From IMG/VR virus record IMGVR_UViG_3300027668_001596, positions 1 through 59,853 of that record: DNA of 59,853 bases; one strand, 5' to 3'. The translations under genes were made by a program, and so were the position numbers. The notes under the pieces were generated by a model. That model ran no database searches. It was not told the DNA's origin and was given only the letters and a program-made list of their open reading frames with translations. The number at the start of each line of letters is the position of its first letter. The stretch's first letter is position 1. This document shows positions 19,556 through 27,218 of the stretch, piece after piece. The DNA comes from a virus.

Positions 19556-19658
19556 TTGCTGTATCCTACAACGGTACTTGGTTATACTCGTACCGTACGT
19601 TACTCCTACAACCTAACAGCAAAAAGTTTTACCCTGCTCACAAGGCGGGGTTTTTTTT
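19556..19658 (+). ncRNA. candidate structured small RNA with two anti-ribosome-site arms
   Basis: Lies in the gap between the MoxR and VWA genes. A closing helix TTGCTGT/ACAGCAA (19556-19562 with 19616-19622) encloses an inner hairpin ACGGTAC/GTACCGT (19571-19577 with 19590-19596). The sequence TCCTACAAC occurs in both connecting arms (19564-19572 and 19604-19612). A terminator follows at 19632-19658. TCCTAC is complementary to the GTAGGAG ribosome sites of several genes here. It could be cut from the moxR 3' end or made by readthrough; no separate promoter was found. Confidence 0.5.
19632..19658 (+). terminator. Rho-independent terminator
   Basis: CCCTGC pairs with GCGGGG (one G-U pair) around a 7-nt loop, followed by eight T. 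Ends the moxR transcript and the candidate small RNA. Confidence 0.85.
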
Positions 19659-19668
19659 GATTAAAAGG

Positions 19669-19697
19669 TTGACTATGGGGTACTTTGGTAGTATAAT
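19669..19697 (+). promoter_or_regulatory. strong sigma70-type promoter for the VWA gene
   Basis: TTGACT (19669-19674), 17-nt spacer, TATAAT (19692-19697), then TGTATATTAA, a leader block shared with the promoters at 25536, 55009 and 56509. Confidence 0.85.
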
Positions 19698-19732
19698 AGT
19701 TGTATATTAAGTAGAAATTGTAGGAGGTTTTT

Positions 19733-21070
19733 ATGTCATTTAAAACAGATACATTAGCAGTGAAAGGACCAAAGATAACAGGAACACCAAGCGATACAGC
19801 TCACAAGGCTATTGCTACTATTCCTGAATCCAAGCTCACAGATAAAGAAGTTGAAGATAGACTTATATCAACTCGTATTAACATGTTACTACAATGTCCG
19901 TTCTACGGAAACTTAGCATGTCGTTTAGAATTTAAAGACGCTAGTGAATGGTGTCCAACTGCCGCAACAGACGGCAAGTACTTCTACTACAATAAAGATT
20001 TTATATCAGCACTAACTATTCCAAACTTAGTTTTCCTTTGGGGACACGAAGTAGAGCATTGTGTTTACGATCACTTTGGTAGACGAGGTGACCGTAATCC
20101 AATGCTTTGGAACATTGCTAATGACTATGTAGTAAACATGGATTTAGTAGAAGGTAACATTGGTGAGAGAATTACACTAGTTGAGATACTGTTTGATTAC
20201 AAGTATCGTAACTGGATGAGTGAAGAAGTATATGCTGACTTGTTCAAGCAAATGGAAGAAGACGGCAAAGATTTTGAAGATGGAACTACACTTGATGTTC
20301 ACTTAGATATGGAAGATGGTGAAGACGAAGGTAGTGGTCCAGGTATGGAAGGTAACGTTAATGACGGAACCAAAGGTCCAGTAAGATATACAGAAGACGA
20401 AAAACGTAGTATTAAAGAAGCATTTAAGAATGCTACGGTACAGGCGGCACGTTCGGCTGGCGCTGGTAACTTACCTAGTGGCATTAAACGTCTTGTAGAT
20501 GATCTAATTAATCCACAACTTAGTTGGAAAGAGTTACTACCACAGCAAATCCAAAGTGTAATGAGAAGTGACTATAGTTACAATCAGTGTTCACGTAAAG
20601 GAATGGACAGTGGCATTTGGTTGCCAGGCATGGACAGAGAAGAGACTATAGATATCGCAGTTGGTATTGACACATCAGGATCAATGAGCGATGAGATGCT
20701 TAGAGATATCCTTAGCGAAACAAAAGGTGTTATGGATCAATACAGCGACTTCCGTATACACTTGTTCTGCTTTGATACTGAAGTACATAATCCACAAGTG
20801 TTCACTGAGCATAACATGGAAGAGTTTATGGAGTACGAGCCAGGCGGCGGTGGCGGTACTGACTTTGATTGTTGTTTCGATTGGTTCAAAGAAGAAGGCA
20901 TAGTGCCTAAGAAGTTCGTAATGTTTACAGATGGTTACCCTTGGAACAGTTGGGGCGATGAGAACTACTGTGATACATTGTTTATTGTGCATGGCGGAGG
21001 CTATGGCGGGCAGACACCTGTTGCACCTTTCGGCATAACTGTACCTTACAATAGAGATGAAGTAGCATGA
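19733..21070 (+). CDS. VWA-domain protein with zinc-peptidase-like N-terminal domain
   Basis: 445 residues. LWGHEVEHCVYDH (about 102-114) carries an HExxH-like HEVEH metal site as in the DUF2201-type putative metallopeptidase domain. An acidic linker spans about 165-215. A C-terminal von Willebrand A domain has the metal-ion-dependent adhesion site DTSGSMS near 312 and FTDGYPWNSWG. Partner of the upstream MoxR ATPase by established family pairing. Ribosome site TTGTAGGAGG is complementary to the small-RNA arms just upstream. Overlaps the next gene by an ATGA junction. Confidence 0.85.
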   Translation: MSFKTDTLAVKGPKITGTPSDTAHKAIATIPESKLTDKEVEDRLISTRINMLLQCPFYGNLACRLEFKDASEWCPTAATDGKYFYYNKDFISALTIPNLVFLWGHEVEHCVYDHFGRRGDRNPMLWNIANDYVVNMDLVEGNIGERITLVEILFDYKYRNWMSEEVYADLFKQMEEDGKDFEDGTTLDVHLDMEDGEDEGSGPGMEGNVNDGTKGPVRYTEDEKRSIKEAFKNATVQAARSAGAGNLPSGIKRLVDDLINPQLSWKELLPQQIQSVMRSDYSYNQCSRKGMDSGIWLPGMDREETIDIAVGIDTSGSMSDEMLRDILSETKGVMDQYSDFRIHLFCFDTEVHNPQVFTEHNMEEFMEYEPGGGGGTDFDCCFDWFKEEGIVPKKFVMFTDGYPWNSWGDENYCDTLFIVHGGGYGGQTPVAPFGITVPYNRDEVA

Positions 21071-21369
21071 CATCAGTATATAAGTTTACAAAGTTCCATA
21101 GGCTAACTCAAGACGAGTTTGTATTATTGAGAGGCACAGAGTTGGCAGAGAAGATGTTAACTAATAAATGGTTTACTGACTGCAAAGAAGTATTAGATTT
21201 ATTAGATGCCCACGCCACCGGGACATGGTGTGCTGTACCTTATCAAGATGGTTACCTATTATACCTATCAAGTGTCGGAGACATCATACTAGCCAAGCAG
21301 TATGTGGAACCAGGATCAGACCCTGCTCCAACAATACAAGGTATAAATATTGGGTATGAGCATTCCTAA
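21067..21369 (+). CDS. hypothetical protein, 100 aa
   Basis: Begins at the ATGA junction with the VWA gene and ends inside the amidinotransferase start region. Mixed alpha/beta with GTWCAVPYQDGYLLYLSS in the middle; no membrane segment. Co-transcribed with the VWA gene. No family recognised. Confidence 0.65.
   Translation: MTSVYKFTKFHRLTQDEFVLLRGTELAEKMLTNKWFTDCKEVLDLLDAHATGTWCAVPYQDGYLLYLSSVGDIILAKQYVEPGSDPAPTIQGINIGYEHS
21342..21349 (+). promoter_or_regulatory. T4-type late promoter box TATAAATA
   Basis: Exact T4 late consensus, 6 nt before the ATG at 21356 and inside the 3' end of the preceding gene. It would give a leaderless amidinotransferase mRNA. It could also be coincidental coding sequence. 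Confidence 0.45.
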
Positions 21370-22423
21370 ACCAATATGGTCCTGCAACGAGTGGGACACC
21401 TTAAAAGAAATTATAATCGGAACGGCAATAGATGCCAACATACCTGATAATGATTTGAGCCACCATGCTACTAACTATGCTAACTTAACTCCAGAAGAGT
21501 ATGCACAACTGCCCAAGGGACGATACCCTGAGCATGTATACGAAGAGGCAGAAGAGGACTTAGATGCATTAGTTACTGTACTAGAACAAGCAGACGTTAA
21601 GGTTCACAGACCTGATACAAGCGTCATAGACTTCGCTAGTACTGTGAGCAATGGCTTATGGGAATCAACACAATACGAAGCATACTGTCCACGCGATAGT
21701 GTAACTGTTATAGGTGATACTATAATAGAAGGTGCTATGAGTTTACGAGCAAGGTACCATGAGACATTCTTGTTCAACAAACTATTCAAAGAGAAGAGTA
21801 TGCAAGGTGCTAGATGGCTTCCAATGCCTAAGCCCATGCTACAAGATGACTTGTATAAGTTACAGCCAGGCAGAGACCCAAGTGTAAATAACAACGAGCC
21901 TATCTTAGATCCTGCTAACTTGATTAGATGTGGGTACGACATACTGTATTTGATATCTAATACAGGTAACGAGCAAGGTGCTAAATGGCTACAGAACACA
22001 CTCGGAGACGCATTTAAAGTTCATATGATGCACGATCTTTATAGCTGGGCTCATGTAGACAGTACTATTATGCCGTTACGTCCTGGGCTTGTAGTGTTAA
22101 ATGCTAGTAGAGTAGACAAGGATAAAGTCCCTGAGCTATTCAAAACATGGGATAAGATCTGGTACACAGAAGAGATGTGTGTTGGACAGCCATGCTTAGA
22201 AGACTATGCTCCAGCAAGTGAATGGATAGGTATGAACACATTAAGCATTGATCCTAACACGGTTATCGTACCAAGCGAAGAAACGCACTTAATGAGTGCA
22301 ATGGAGAAGCATGGGATAACTCCAGTTCCAGTACAGATGCGCCATATGAGGACATTAGCTGGTGGACCGCATTGTGTAAGCACTGATTTAGTGCGAGAAG
22401 GCACCCTAGAATCGTATAAATAA
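21356..22423 (+). CDS. glycine/inosamine-type amidinotransferase
   Basis: 355 residues from the ATG at 21356 (an in-frame TTG at 21350 is rejected). CNEWDTLKEIIIGT at the N-terminus, PRDSVTVIGDTIIEG in the middle, HVDSTIMPLRPGLVVLN (catalytic His/Asp region) and GGPHCVSTDL near residue 340 (nucleophilic Cys) match the amidinotransferase fold. These enzymes move an amidino group from arginine to an amine, so a modified amine or polyamine product is likely but the acceptor is unknown. A relatively large metabolic gene for a phage. Confidence 0.88.
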   Translation: MSIPKPIWSCNEWDTLKEIIIGTAIDANIPDNDLSHHATNYANLTPEEYAQLPKGRYPEHVYEEAEEDLDALVTVLEQADVKVHRPDTSVIDFASTVSNGLWESTQYEAYCPRDSVTVIGDTIIEGAMSLRARYHETFLFNKLFKEKSMQGARWLPMPKPMLQDDLYKLQPGRDPSVNNNEPILDPANLIRCGYDILYLISNTGNEQGAKWLQNTLGDAFKVHMMHDLYSWAHVDSTIMPLRPGLVVLNASRVDKDKVPELFKTWDKIWYTEEMCVGQPCLEDYAPASEWIGMNTLSIDPNTVIVPSEETHLMSAMEKHGITPVPVQMRHMRTLAGGPHCVSTDLVREGTLESYK

Positions 22424-22426
22424 CAC

Positions 22427-22455
22427 TTGACATCCACCATGGAATTTGCTATAAT
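22427..22455 (+). promoter_or_regulatory. sigma70-type promoter for phosphoesterase
   Basis: TTGACA (22427-22432), 17-nt spacer, TATAAT (22450-22455). Just upstream TATAAATA (22415-22422) overlaps the previous stop codon and may be a fortuitous late box. Confidence 0.85.
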
Positions 22456-22491
22456 AGTTATATAAAGTAAGAGGTTAAGGGGATATATACA

Positions 22492-23217
22492 GTGGGATTT
22501 TTAGTCGTAGGAGACATACATAACGAGATCGAGCAGATGACAGCAGTCGTCGATTTTGCTACGAGTAAGGACTTGGACTTGATATTTGTTGGCGATTTAG
22601 TTGACTATGGTTCTAACCCAGCTGAAGTTATCAAACTTGCTAACTCATTACCCAACGCACAATTCATAGAAGGCAATCACGATAACAAAATACATAGGTA
22701 CACTAAAGGTAACGATGTAGTTATTGGTGAGAACCAGCAAGGTACGGTTGATGCATTAGAAGACCCTGAAGTATTAACTGCCTGGACTGAATTGTATAAC
22801 AAAATGACTTCTTTCGTTTCAATTGGAGACACTTTCATTACTCACGCAGGATTTAGTGGAGAGTTTTGGGAAGGTGTTGATAACAAGAAAGTTAGGAAGA
22901 CATTTATGTTCGGTGAGATAGATAAGAACTTGCCATTCATAGAAAGATTCGGACAACTATACCCACACAGAAGCTACGGCTGGACTGGATCAATACCTAA
23001 AGGCAAAACTGTTATAGTCGGACACGATAGAAGTCCATTTCAGGAAGAGCCTGCGTTTGATTCAAACATAAACAAAGTTGTAGTTAGTGAAAACGAGCAA
23101 GGTGGTACTGTGATATTTACAGACACAGGTGCTGGTAAGGGTGGATTTGTTAGTGGAGTTGTCATAGACGATAGCGGAGTTGTACAAGACTTCGTATCAT
23201 TTGAAGATGAAGCTTGA
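22492..23217 (+). CDS. calcineurin-like metallophosphoesterase
   Basis: 241 residues with a GTG start behind AAGGGG. GDIHNE (about 7-12), FVGDLVDYG, EGNHDNK, ITHAGFSG and VGHDRSPF supply the two-metal site ligands in the order of the PPP/serine-threonine phosphatase branch. It may dephosphorylate proteins, polynucleotide ends or Ap4A; the sequence does not decide. Its stop overlaps the Smr gene. T4-like phages often carry one such enzyme. Confidence 0.88.
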   Translation: MGFLVVGDIHNEIEQMTAVVDFATSKDLDLIFVGDLVDYGSNPAEVIKLANSLPNAQFIEGNHDNKIHRYTKGNDVVIGENQQGTVDALEDPEVLTAWTELYNKMTSFVSIGDTFITHAGFSGEFWEGVDNKKVRKTFMFGEIDKNLPFIERFGQLYPHRSYGWTGSIPKGKTVIVGHDRSPFQEEPAFDSNINKVVVSENEQGGTVIFTDTGAGKGGFVSGVVIDDSGVVQDFVSFEDEA

Positions 23218-23416
23218 CCTACATGGCGTCCGTCATGCCGAAGCAGACCTTACGGTCGAAAACTTTATACTAGTAAATCAAACCAACGTACCATTAACAA
23301 TAGTTTGTGGTAACAGTAACATAATGATAGACATTGTGAACAAAGTTATAGAGAGAATTGGGTGCGAACATACTGTAATGGACCGCTATGGTATCATTGT
23401 GGTAAGAAAGGTATAA
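23207..23416 (+). CDS. Smr-domain small protein
   Basis: 69 residues from the ATG at 23207, overlapping the phosphoesterase stop. KLDLHGVRHAEAD and IVCGNSNIM match the LDxHG and GxG-like core of the Smr domain, which in MutS2 and related proteins nicks or binds nucleic acid and rescues collided ribosomes. This is the domain alone without a MutS part. The last motif is GNSN rather than GKG, so activity is uncertain. Confidence 0.65.
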   Translation: MKLDLHGVRHAEADLTVENFILVNQTNVPLTIVCGNSNIMIDIVNKVIERIGCEHTVMDRYGIIVVRKV

Positions 23417-23454
23417 AAACTAACCAATTAATCGTAATTAAATACTCACTTATC

Positions 23455-23462
23455 TATAAATA
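23455..23462 (+). promoter_or_regulatory. T4-type late promoter box TATAAATA
   Basis: Exact T4 late consensus, 44 nt before the ATG at 23507, which has its own ATAGGAG ribosome site. Confidence 0.65.
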
Positions 23463-23506
23463 TTGCTGTACAAACATTATTACATACACAAATAGGAGCA
23501 GTAAAA

Positions 23507-23821
23507 ATGGCAAAAGCAGAAAGTAAGGTAGCTGAAGAAGTAGTTGAGCAAACAGCAACAGCTAACCCAGAAGTAAACGCAGGCGATGAAGCAGTAGTGG
23601 AAAGTATTTCACTAGTTGACTTAAACAGCTTGGCACAAATTATTGACCTCGCATCTACAAGAGGTGCATTCAGAGGCGGAGAATTAGAACCAGTCGGCGC
23701 ATTGTTTAATAAATTAACAAAATTCTTAGGATCAGTTAAAGATGCTCAAGATGCCGCACAACAGGAAACAGCAGACGGAACTGGCGCAGAAGCACCAGCA
23801 GAAGCACCTGCAGGAGAATAA
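23507..23821 (+). CDS. hypothetical late protein, 104 aa
   Basis: Acidic alanine/glutamate-rich ends flank a central predicted helical segment (SLVDLNSLAQIIDLASTRGAF). Ends in a low-complexity tail (EAPAEAPAGE). Behind a late box and coupled to the AT-hook gene. Likely virion-associated or packaging-related by expression class; no direct evidence. Confidence 0.65.
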   Translation: MAKAESKVAEEVVEQTATANPEVNAGDEAVVESISLVDLNSLAQIIDLASTRGAFRGGELEPVGALFNKLTKFLGSVKDAQDAAQQETADGTGAEAPAEAPAGE

Positions 23822-23822
23822 C

Positions 23823-24440
23823 ATGGCAACAATGATGAAACACGTCGGAGTATACGGCGAGAAACCTTGCGTAGTAGTATTTAGAGCACTACCGGAAGAA
23901 ACAGAATCAGCACTTATTTGTATAAGTGATGGTCTAGAAGGATCACTACATGATGACGTTATGTCTGTTGTAGATAGTCCTGAAGGTCAGAACTCAAATG
24001 AAATCAGTGAAGTATTCTTTAGACGTAGATTAAGCGATGGCGAGAACATGCTTGAAGCACTACATGGTAGAAAGAAATTGTTAAAAGTACCAGTCAATAT
24101 GGTAAAGTTAACTCCACTACCTAACCAACAAGTTGAACTTGCTGAAATTAATAAGCAGTTAAGTAATATTACAGCAGGTAGTAACCCAGCGTTAAAAACA
24201 GAAGCGGCTATGAACCCAATTGCGGAATCGCAAGTGGCTAATGTAAATGCACCTGTTGAAGCAGACAATAGTCCTGAAGGGATTGCAAAAGGTTTAATTG
24301 CACAGTCAGAACTTATTGAAGCAGACGCGAATGCAATGTTGAGTGATGCTCAAGCCAAATTGGCACAGGCATACGAAATGGCACCAGAACTGAAGCCTAA
24401 AAGAGGCCCAGGTCGTCCGCCAAAAACTGATACAGTATAG
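23823..24440 (+). CDS. late protein with C-terminal AT-hook
   Basis: 205 residues from the ATG at 23823 (the longer frame from 23742 overlaps the upstream gene and lacks a ribosome site). An N-terminal beta-rich domain (VGVYGEKPCVVVFRALPEE) and an Ala/Glu-rich helical middle precede the ending KPKRGPGRPPK. That ending is a canonical AT-hook (basic-GRP core) which inserts in the minor groove of AT-rich DNA. The protein may therefore hold a virion protein or complex on the phage DNA. Confidence 0.7.
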   Translation: MATMMKHVGVYGEKPCVVVFRALPEETESALICISDGLEGSLHDDVMSVVDSPEGQNSNEISEVFFRRRLSDGENMLEALHGRKKLLKVPVNMVKLTPLPNQQVELAEINKQLSNITAGSNPALKTEAAMNPIAESQVANVNAPVEADNSPEGIAKGLIAQSELIEADANAMLSDAQAKLAQAYEMAPELKPKRGPGRPPKTDTV

Positions 24441-24481
24441 TACCAGTTCTAAAACATAACTGTAGGGTTAAAGGAGAAAGC

Positions 24482-24808
24482 GTGTCAGCTCACGACATTA
24501 AGATATTATTGGTTGCGAAGCATAGTAAGAACAAGAAATTTGAGTCGTTACTCAAGGAAGTCTTTCCTACGGAGATACCTGTTGAAATGATTGATCAGGT
24601 AGTTTTAGAATTTATCGATGGAACACAGGCAAAGCTGGATCATACGGAACTCAAAGATCCATTACCGACTGCCCCTAACAAAACTTGGGCGACGATGATC
24701 CAGGCTTTTACTAATGTTAAACAGATTACTATTGTAGTCGATGTTAACAACGTAGAACAACTGACTAAAAAGAAAGTAGATGATGTACTAGGAAAACACT
24801 TTGACTAA
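24482..24808 (+). CDS. hypothetical protein, 108 aa
   Basis: GTG start behind a good AAGGAG site. Alpha/beta pattern (IKILLVAKHSKNKKFESLL ... ITIVVDVNNVEQL) and no membrane segment. The end overlaps the TTG start of the SDR gene. Not recognised. Confidence 0.65.
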   Translation: MSAHDIKILLVAKHSKNKKFESLLKEVFPTEIPVEMIDQVVLEFIDGTQAKLDHTELKDPLPTAPNKTWATMIQAFTNVKQITIVVDVNNVEQLTKKKVDDVLGKHFD

Positions 24809-25499
24809 GATAGCAATCACAGGACATACTAGCGGAATAGGACAGGCAGTCCATGACATGTCTGACCTTACGTTAGATGGTGTTAATGATGTTAGAGGTT
24901 ACTCTAAGAGTAACGGCTGGAACATTGCTACCAATGACGGTGATGATATCATAGCAGAGTTAATTAAGTTTGATCCTGATGTGTTTATAAACAATGCATA
25001 CTATCCTGGTGTACAAACTAAAATACTGACCACACTATTCGAAGAGTGGAAAGGCAAACCAAAAACAATTATTAATATAGGTTCTATTGCAGGGTACCAA
25101 CCCAATGTAAATGTAGAGCCACAATGGAGTACTTACGGAGACGATAAGTTTGAACAAGCTCAGTTCATTATCGTTAACAGTTTCAGAGATGGAATTGAAC
25201 ACCAAATACGAATGTTCAACATCAGCTTTAGTTTCGTTAACTCTCCCTTACTGACCAGATCAGTAGGCATGGGACTTAATCCAGACCGTATGATAGACAC
25301 AATGGATGCCGCTGAAATGATCATGGATTGCATGGAAGACAACGGTAAAGGCTATGATATAGTAGAGCAAGTAGTCCAATGTAAAGTAATAACAAGCGAA
25401 GAATTAGTACAAAACTTCATGACCGGTAGCAGAAACATGGCAAAACATGTAATCCGAAGCGACCGAGCTATTAAAAAAGCACTCAAATCAAGCACTTAG
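24801..25499 (+). CDS. short-chain dehydrogenase/reductase-like protein
   Basis: 232 residues with a TTG start overlapping the previous gene. ITGHTSGIGQAV is the TGxxxGIG dinucleotide-binding motif of SDR enzymes. NNAYYPG corresponds to NNAG, and INIGSIAGY to the active-site serine strand. The usual YxxxK is not clear: STYGDDKFEQAQ carries Y-GDD-K, which could serve. NAD(P)-dependent oxidoreduction is expected; substrate unknown. The C-terminus is a basic helix. Confidence 0.75.
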   Translation: MTKIAITGHTSGIGQAVHDMSDLTLDGVNDVRGYSKSNGWNIATNDGDDIIAELIKFDPDVFINNAYYPGVQTKILTTLFEEWKGKPKTIINIGSIAGYQPNVNVEPQWSTYGDDKFEQAQFIIVNSFRDGIEHQIRMFNISFSFVNSPLLTRSVGMGLNPDRMIDTMDAAEMIMDCMEDNGKGYDIVEQVVQCKVITSEELVQNFMTGSRNMAKHVIRSDRAIKKALKSST

Positions 25500-25511
25500 C
25501 ACCCTAAAATA

Positions 25512-25528
25512 TACCAAAAAAACTGGTA
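25512..25528 (+). promoter_or_regulatory. TACC-N9-GGTA dyad upstream of promoter
   Basis: TACC and GGTA separated by 9 nt, immediately before the -35 A-tract of the promoter at 25536. The same dyad with the same spacing precedes the promoter at 55009. Possible operator or weak terminator. Confidence 0.35.
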
Positions 25529-25535
25529 AAAAAGG

Positions 25536-25564
25536 TTGACTCTGCCCCCGAAACCTAGTATAAT
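25536..25564 (+). promoter_or_regulatory. strong sigma70-type promoter
   Basis: TTGACT (25536-25541), 17-nt spacer, TATAAT (25559-25564), preceded by AAAAAGG and followed by TGTATATTAA. Drives the three-gene unit from 25596. Confidence 0.88.
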
Positions 25565-25595
25565 AGTTGTATATTAAGCAATAAGGGAAAGCAAT

Positions 25596-26066
25596 ATGTA
25601 CAACATTTACCAAATCAAACTAAGCGAAGAAGTATACAACTTTGTTAACGGTCCAGAAGGCGGACACACAAAGACTTCTGAAAAGTACCCAGAGTACAAT
25701 GCTCATATGGAAGTAATGCATAAAGGTTCAGAAGGATTTACTACTGATATGTTTGAGCATTACACTAAGGTATGTGAAGTTGCTAACTTTGAAGGTCCAG
25801 TTAATAGCGAATTAGAAGAAGTATTCAAAATCCTAAATGGTTACTACTACAACGAAGACACTGACACAGACGAAACGTTTGATGCTTTTGTTAGTGGTTT
25901 TACTATGAAGACAGTTACTCGTAAGAGCGGTGAGGTTGTAACTTTTAGAGACATGCATTCACTATCAGTAGGCGACATTGTTGAAGACACTTCAACTGGT
26001 GAGTTCAACATTGTAGATGGTATGGGCTTTGCACAAATTCAAACTAAATCATTAGAGGTAGCATAA
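25596..26066 (+). CDS. hypothetical early protein, 156 aa
   Basis: Acidic soluble protein led by a strong promoter. The last third (SLSVGDIVEDTSTGEFNIVDGMGFAQI) resembles a short beta-barrel 'conversion' segment often seen in small phage proteins. Overlaps the next start by one base (TAATG). Expression class suggests an early takeover protein. Function unknown. Confidence 0.7.
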   Translation: MYNIYQIKLSEEVYNFVNGPEGGHTKTSEKYPEYNAHMEVMHKGSEGFTTDMFEHYTKVCEVANFEGPVNSELEEVFKILNGYYYNEDTDTDETFDAFVSGFTMKTVTRKSGEVVTFRDMHSLSVGDIVEDTSTGEFNIVDGMGFAQIQTKSLEVA

Positions 26067-26389
26067 TGTTAACTACAGAAATTCATAACGAAGCGGTAGC
26101 GAATGCTCAATTGGCAACTCAGCAGTACATTTTAATTCACGGAGAACATCCTATGAATTGTGGATTTGCTTGGGTTGATGCAAGAGTTAAAGGCAATACT
26201 AAAATTGGTAAGAGTTTTATTGCTCAAGGCTTTGATAAAAGTTACAACGGTGGTTACAGTCTTTGGAACCCATCGGGTAATTACACTCAGGACATGAGTG
26301 CTAAGGAGTGTGGTGTCAATGCGTATGTGGCTACTGTTATAAAGTATCTTCCAGATACTCCAATTTATTCAGGATCGAGGTTAGACTAA
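26066..26389 (+). CDS. hypothetical protein, 107 aa
   Basis: Compact protein rich in Trp, Tyr, Gly and Asn (HPMNCGFAWVDARV, GYSLWNPSGNYTQ). I have an impression of similar short proteins in other large phages but cannot name a family. Coupled by TAATG junctions on both sides, so translated with its neighbours. Confidence 0.65.
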   Translation: MLTTEIHNEAVANAQLATQQYILIHGEHPMNCGFAWVDARVKGNTKIGKSFIAQGFDKSYNGGYSLWNPSGNYTQDMSAKECGVNAYVATVIKYLPDTPIYSGSRLD

Positions 26390-26592
26390 TGGTTATTTTT
26401 GTAGGTGATTACATTAGATTGCACGGAGCAAATGATTATTATCGTGTGGTAAAGGTAGTTGATAATTATTCTGTGAAGTTGGATAACGGATTTACCGTTG
26501 AAGCCAGCGACAAGTATATAGCAACTGTTCAAAGCGAATTAGAATTTTTAGAAGAGGGTGGAATTATTCCAGAGGTAGTAGATGGGAACTAA
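26389..26592 (+). CDS. hypothetical small beta-rich protein, 67 aa
   Basis: Start at the TAATG junction (26389); the longer frame from 26308 overlaps the upstream gene in another frame and is rejected. VGDYIRLHGANDYYRVVKVVDNYSVKL suggests a small SH3-like barrel. Overlaps the start of the HAD gene. Confidence 0.6.
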   Translation: MVIFVGDYIRLHGANDYYRVVKVVDNYSVKLDNGFTVEASDKYIATVQSELEFLEEGGIIPEVVDGN

Positions 26593-27208
26593 GTATATTA
26601 TAACAGACATCGATGGCGTTGTCTTAGATTGGGAAGAAGGCTTCAGCATTTGGATGGAGCATCATGGACACGAGAAAGTAGAAGGAGCTCAGTTCATTTA
26701 CAGCATCGGAGACAGGTACGGCATGAGCAGAAATGCTGGACATAAACTTATTAAGCAATTTAATGAGAGTGCCGCAATAGGCTTTTTGCCTCCATTAAGA
26801 GATGCCCAATGGTATATTAATTTACTCCATGAGAAACATCGTTACAAGTTTATTGCTTTAACAAGCCTGAGCCTAGATCCTTATGCGAAATACCTAAGGG
26901 AAAGAAACCTCAAGAAGTTAATGGGCGATGCATTTGAAAGAGTTATTTGTTTAGACACTGGTGCTGATAAAGATGATGCATTGACAGAGTTGGCAGGATA
27001 TGCCAAGTACAAAGACTGCTATTGGATTGAAGACAAGCCACTGAATGCAGATGCTGGTACTAAAGTAGGCTTTAAATCTATTTTAATGGAACATGGTCAT
27101 AACATGGATAGCGAAGTATTGAATGCTATCGTTGTTAAAAATTGGGAACATATTTACAATATCCTAATTAACGAGACTCAAAACAAACCTATTCAATATA
27201 TTAGATAA
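26582..27208 (+). CDS. HAD-superfamily phosphatase (5'-nucleotidase-like)
   Basis: 208 residues. ITDIDGVVLDWEEGF near the start is motif I (DxDGV) with the nucleophilic aspartate. ALTSLSLDP contains the motif II threonine/serine, and the later KYKDCYWIEDKPLN supplies the motif IV acidic residues. This arrangement fits small deoxynucleotidase-type HAD enzymes, which could adjust nucleotide pools. Substrate specificity not readable. Confidence 0.7.
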   Translation: MGTKYIITDIDGVVLDWEEGFSIWMEHHGHEKVEGAQFIYSIGDRYGMSRNAGHKLIKQFNESAAIGFLPPLRDAQWYINLLHEKHRYKFIALTSLSLDPYAKYLRERNLKKLMGDAFERVICLDTGADKDDALTELAGYAKYKDCYWIEDKPLNADAGTKVGFKSILMEHGHNMDSEVLNAIVVKNWEHIYNILINETQNKPIQYIR

Positions 27209-27218
27209 GGAAACTACT

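Noticed and set aside
22415-22422. TATAAATA just before the phosphoesterase promoter
   Set aside because: It is made by the last codons and stop of the amidinotransferase and precedes a good sigma70 promoter; more likely chance.
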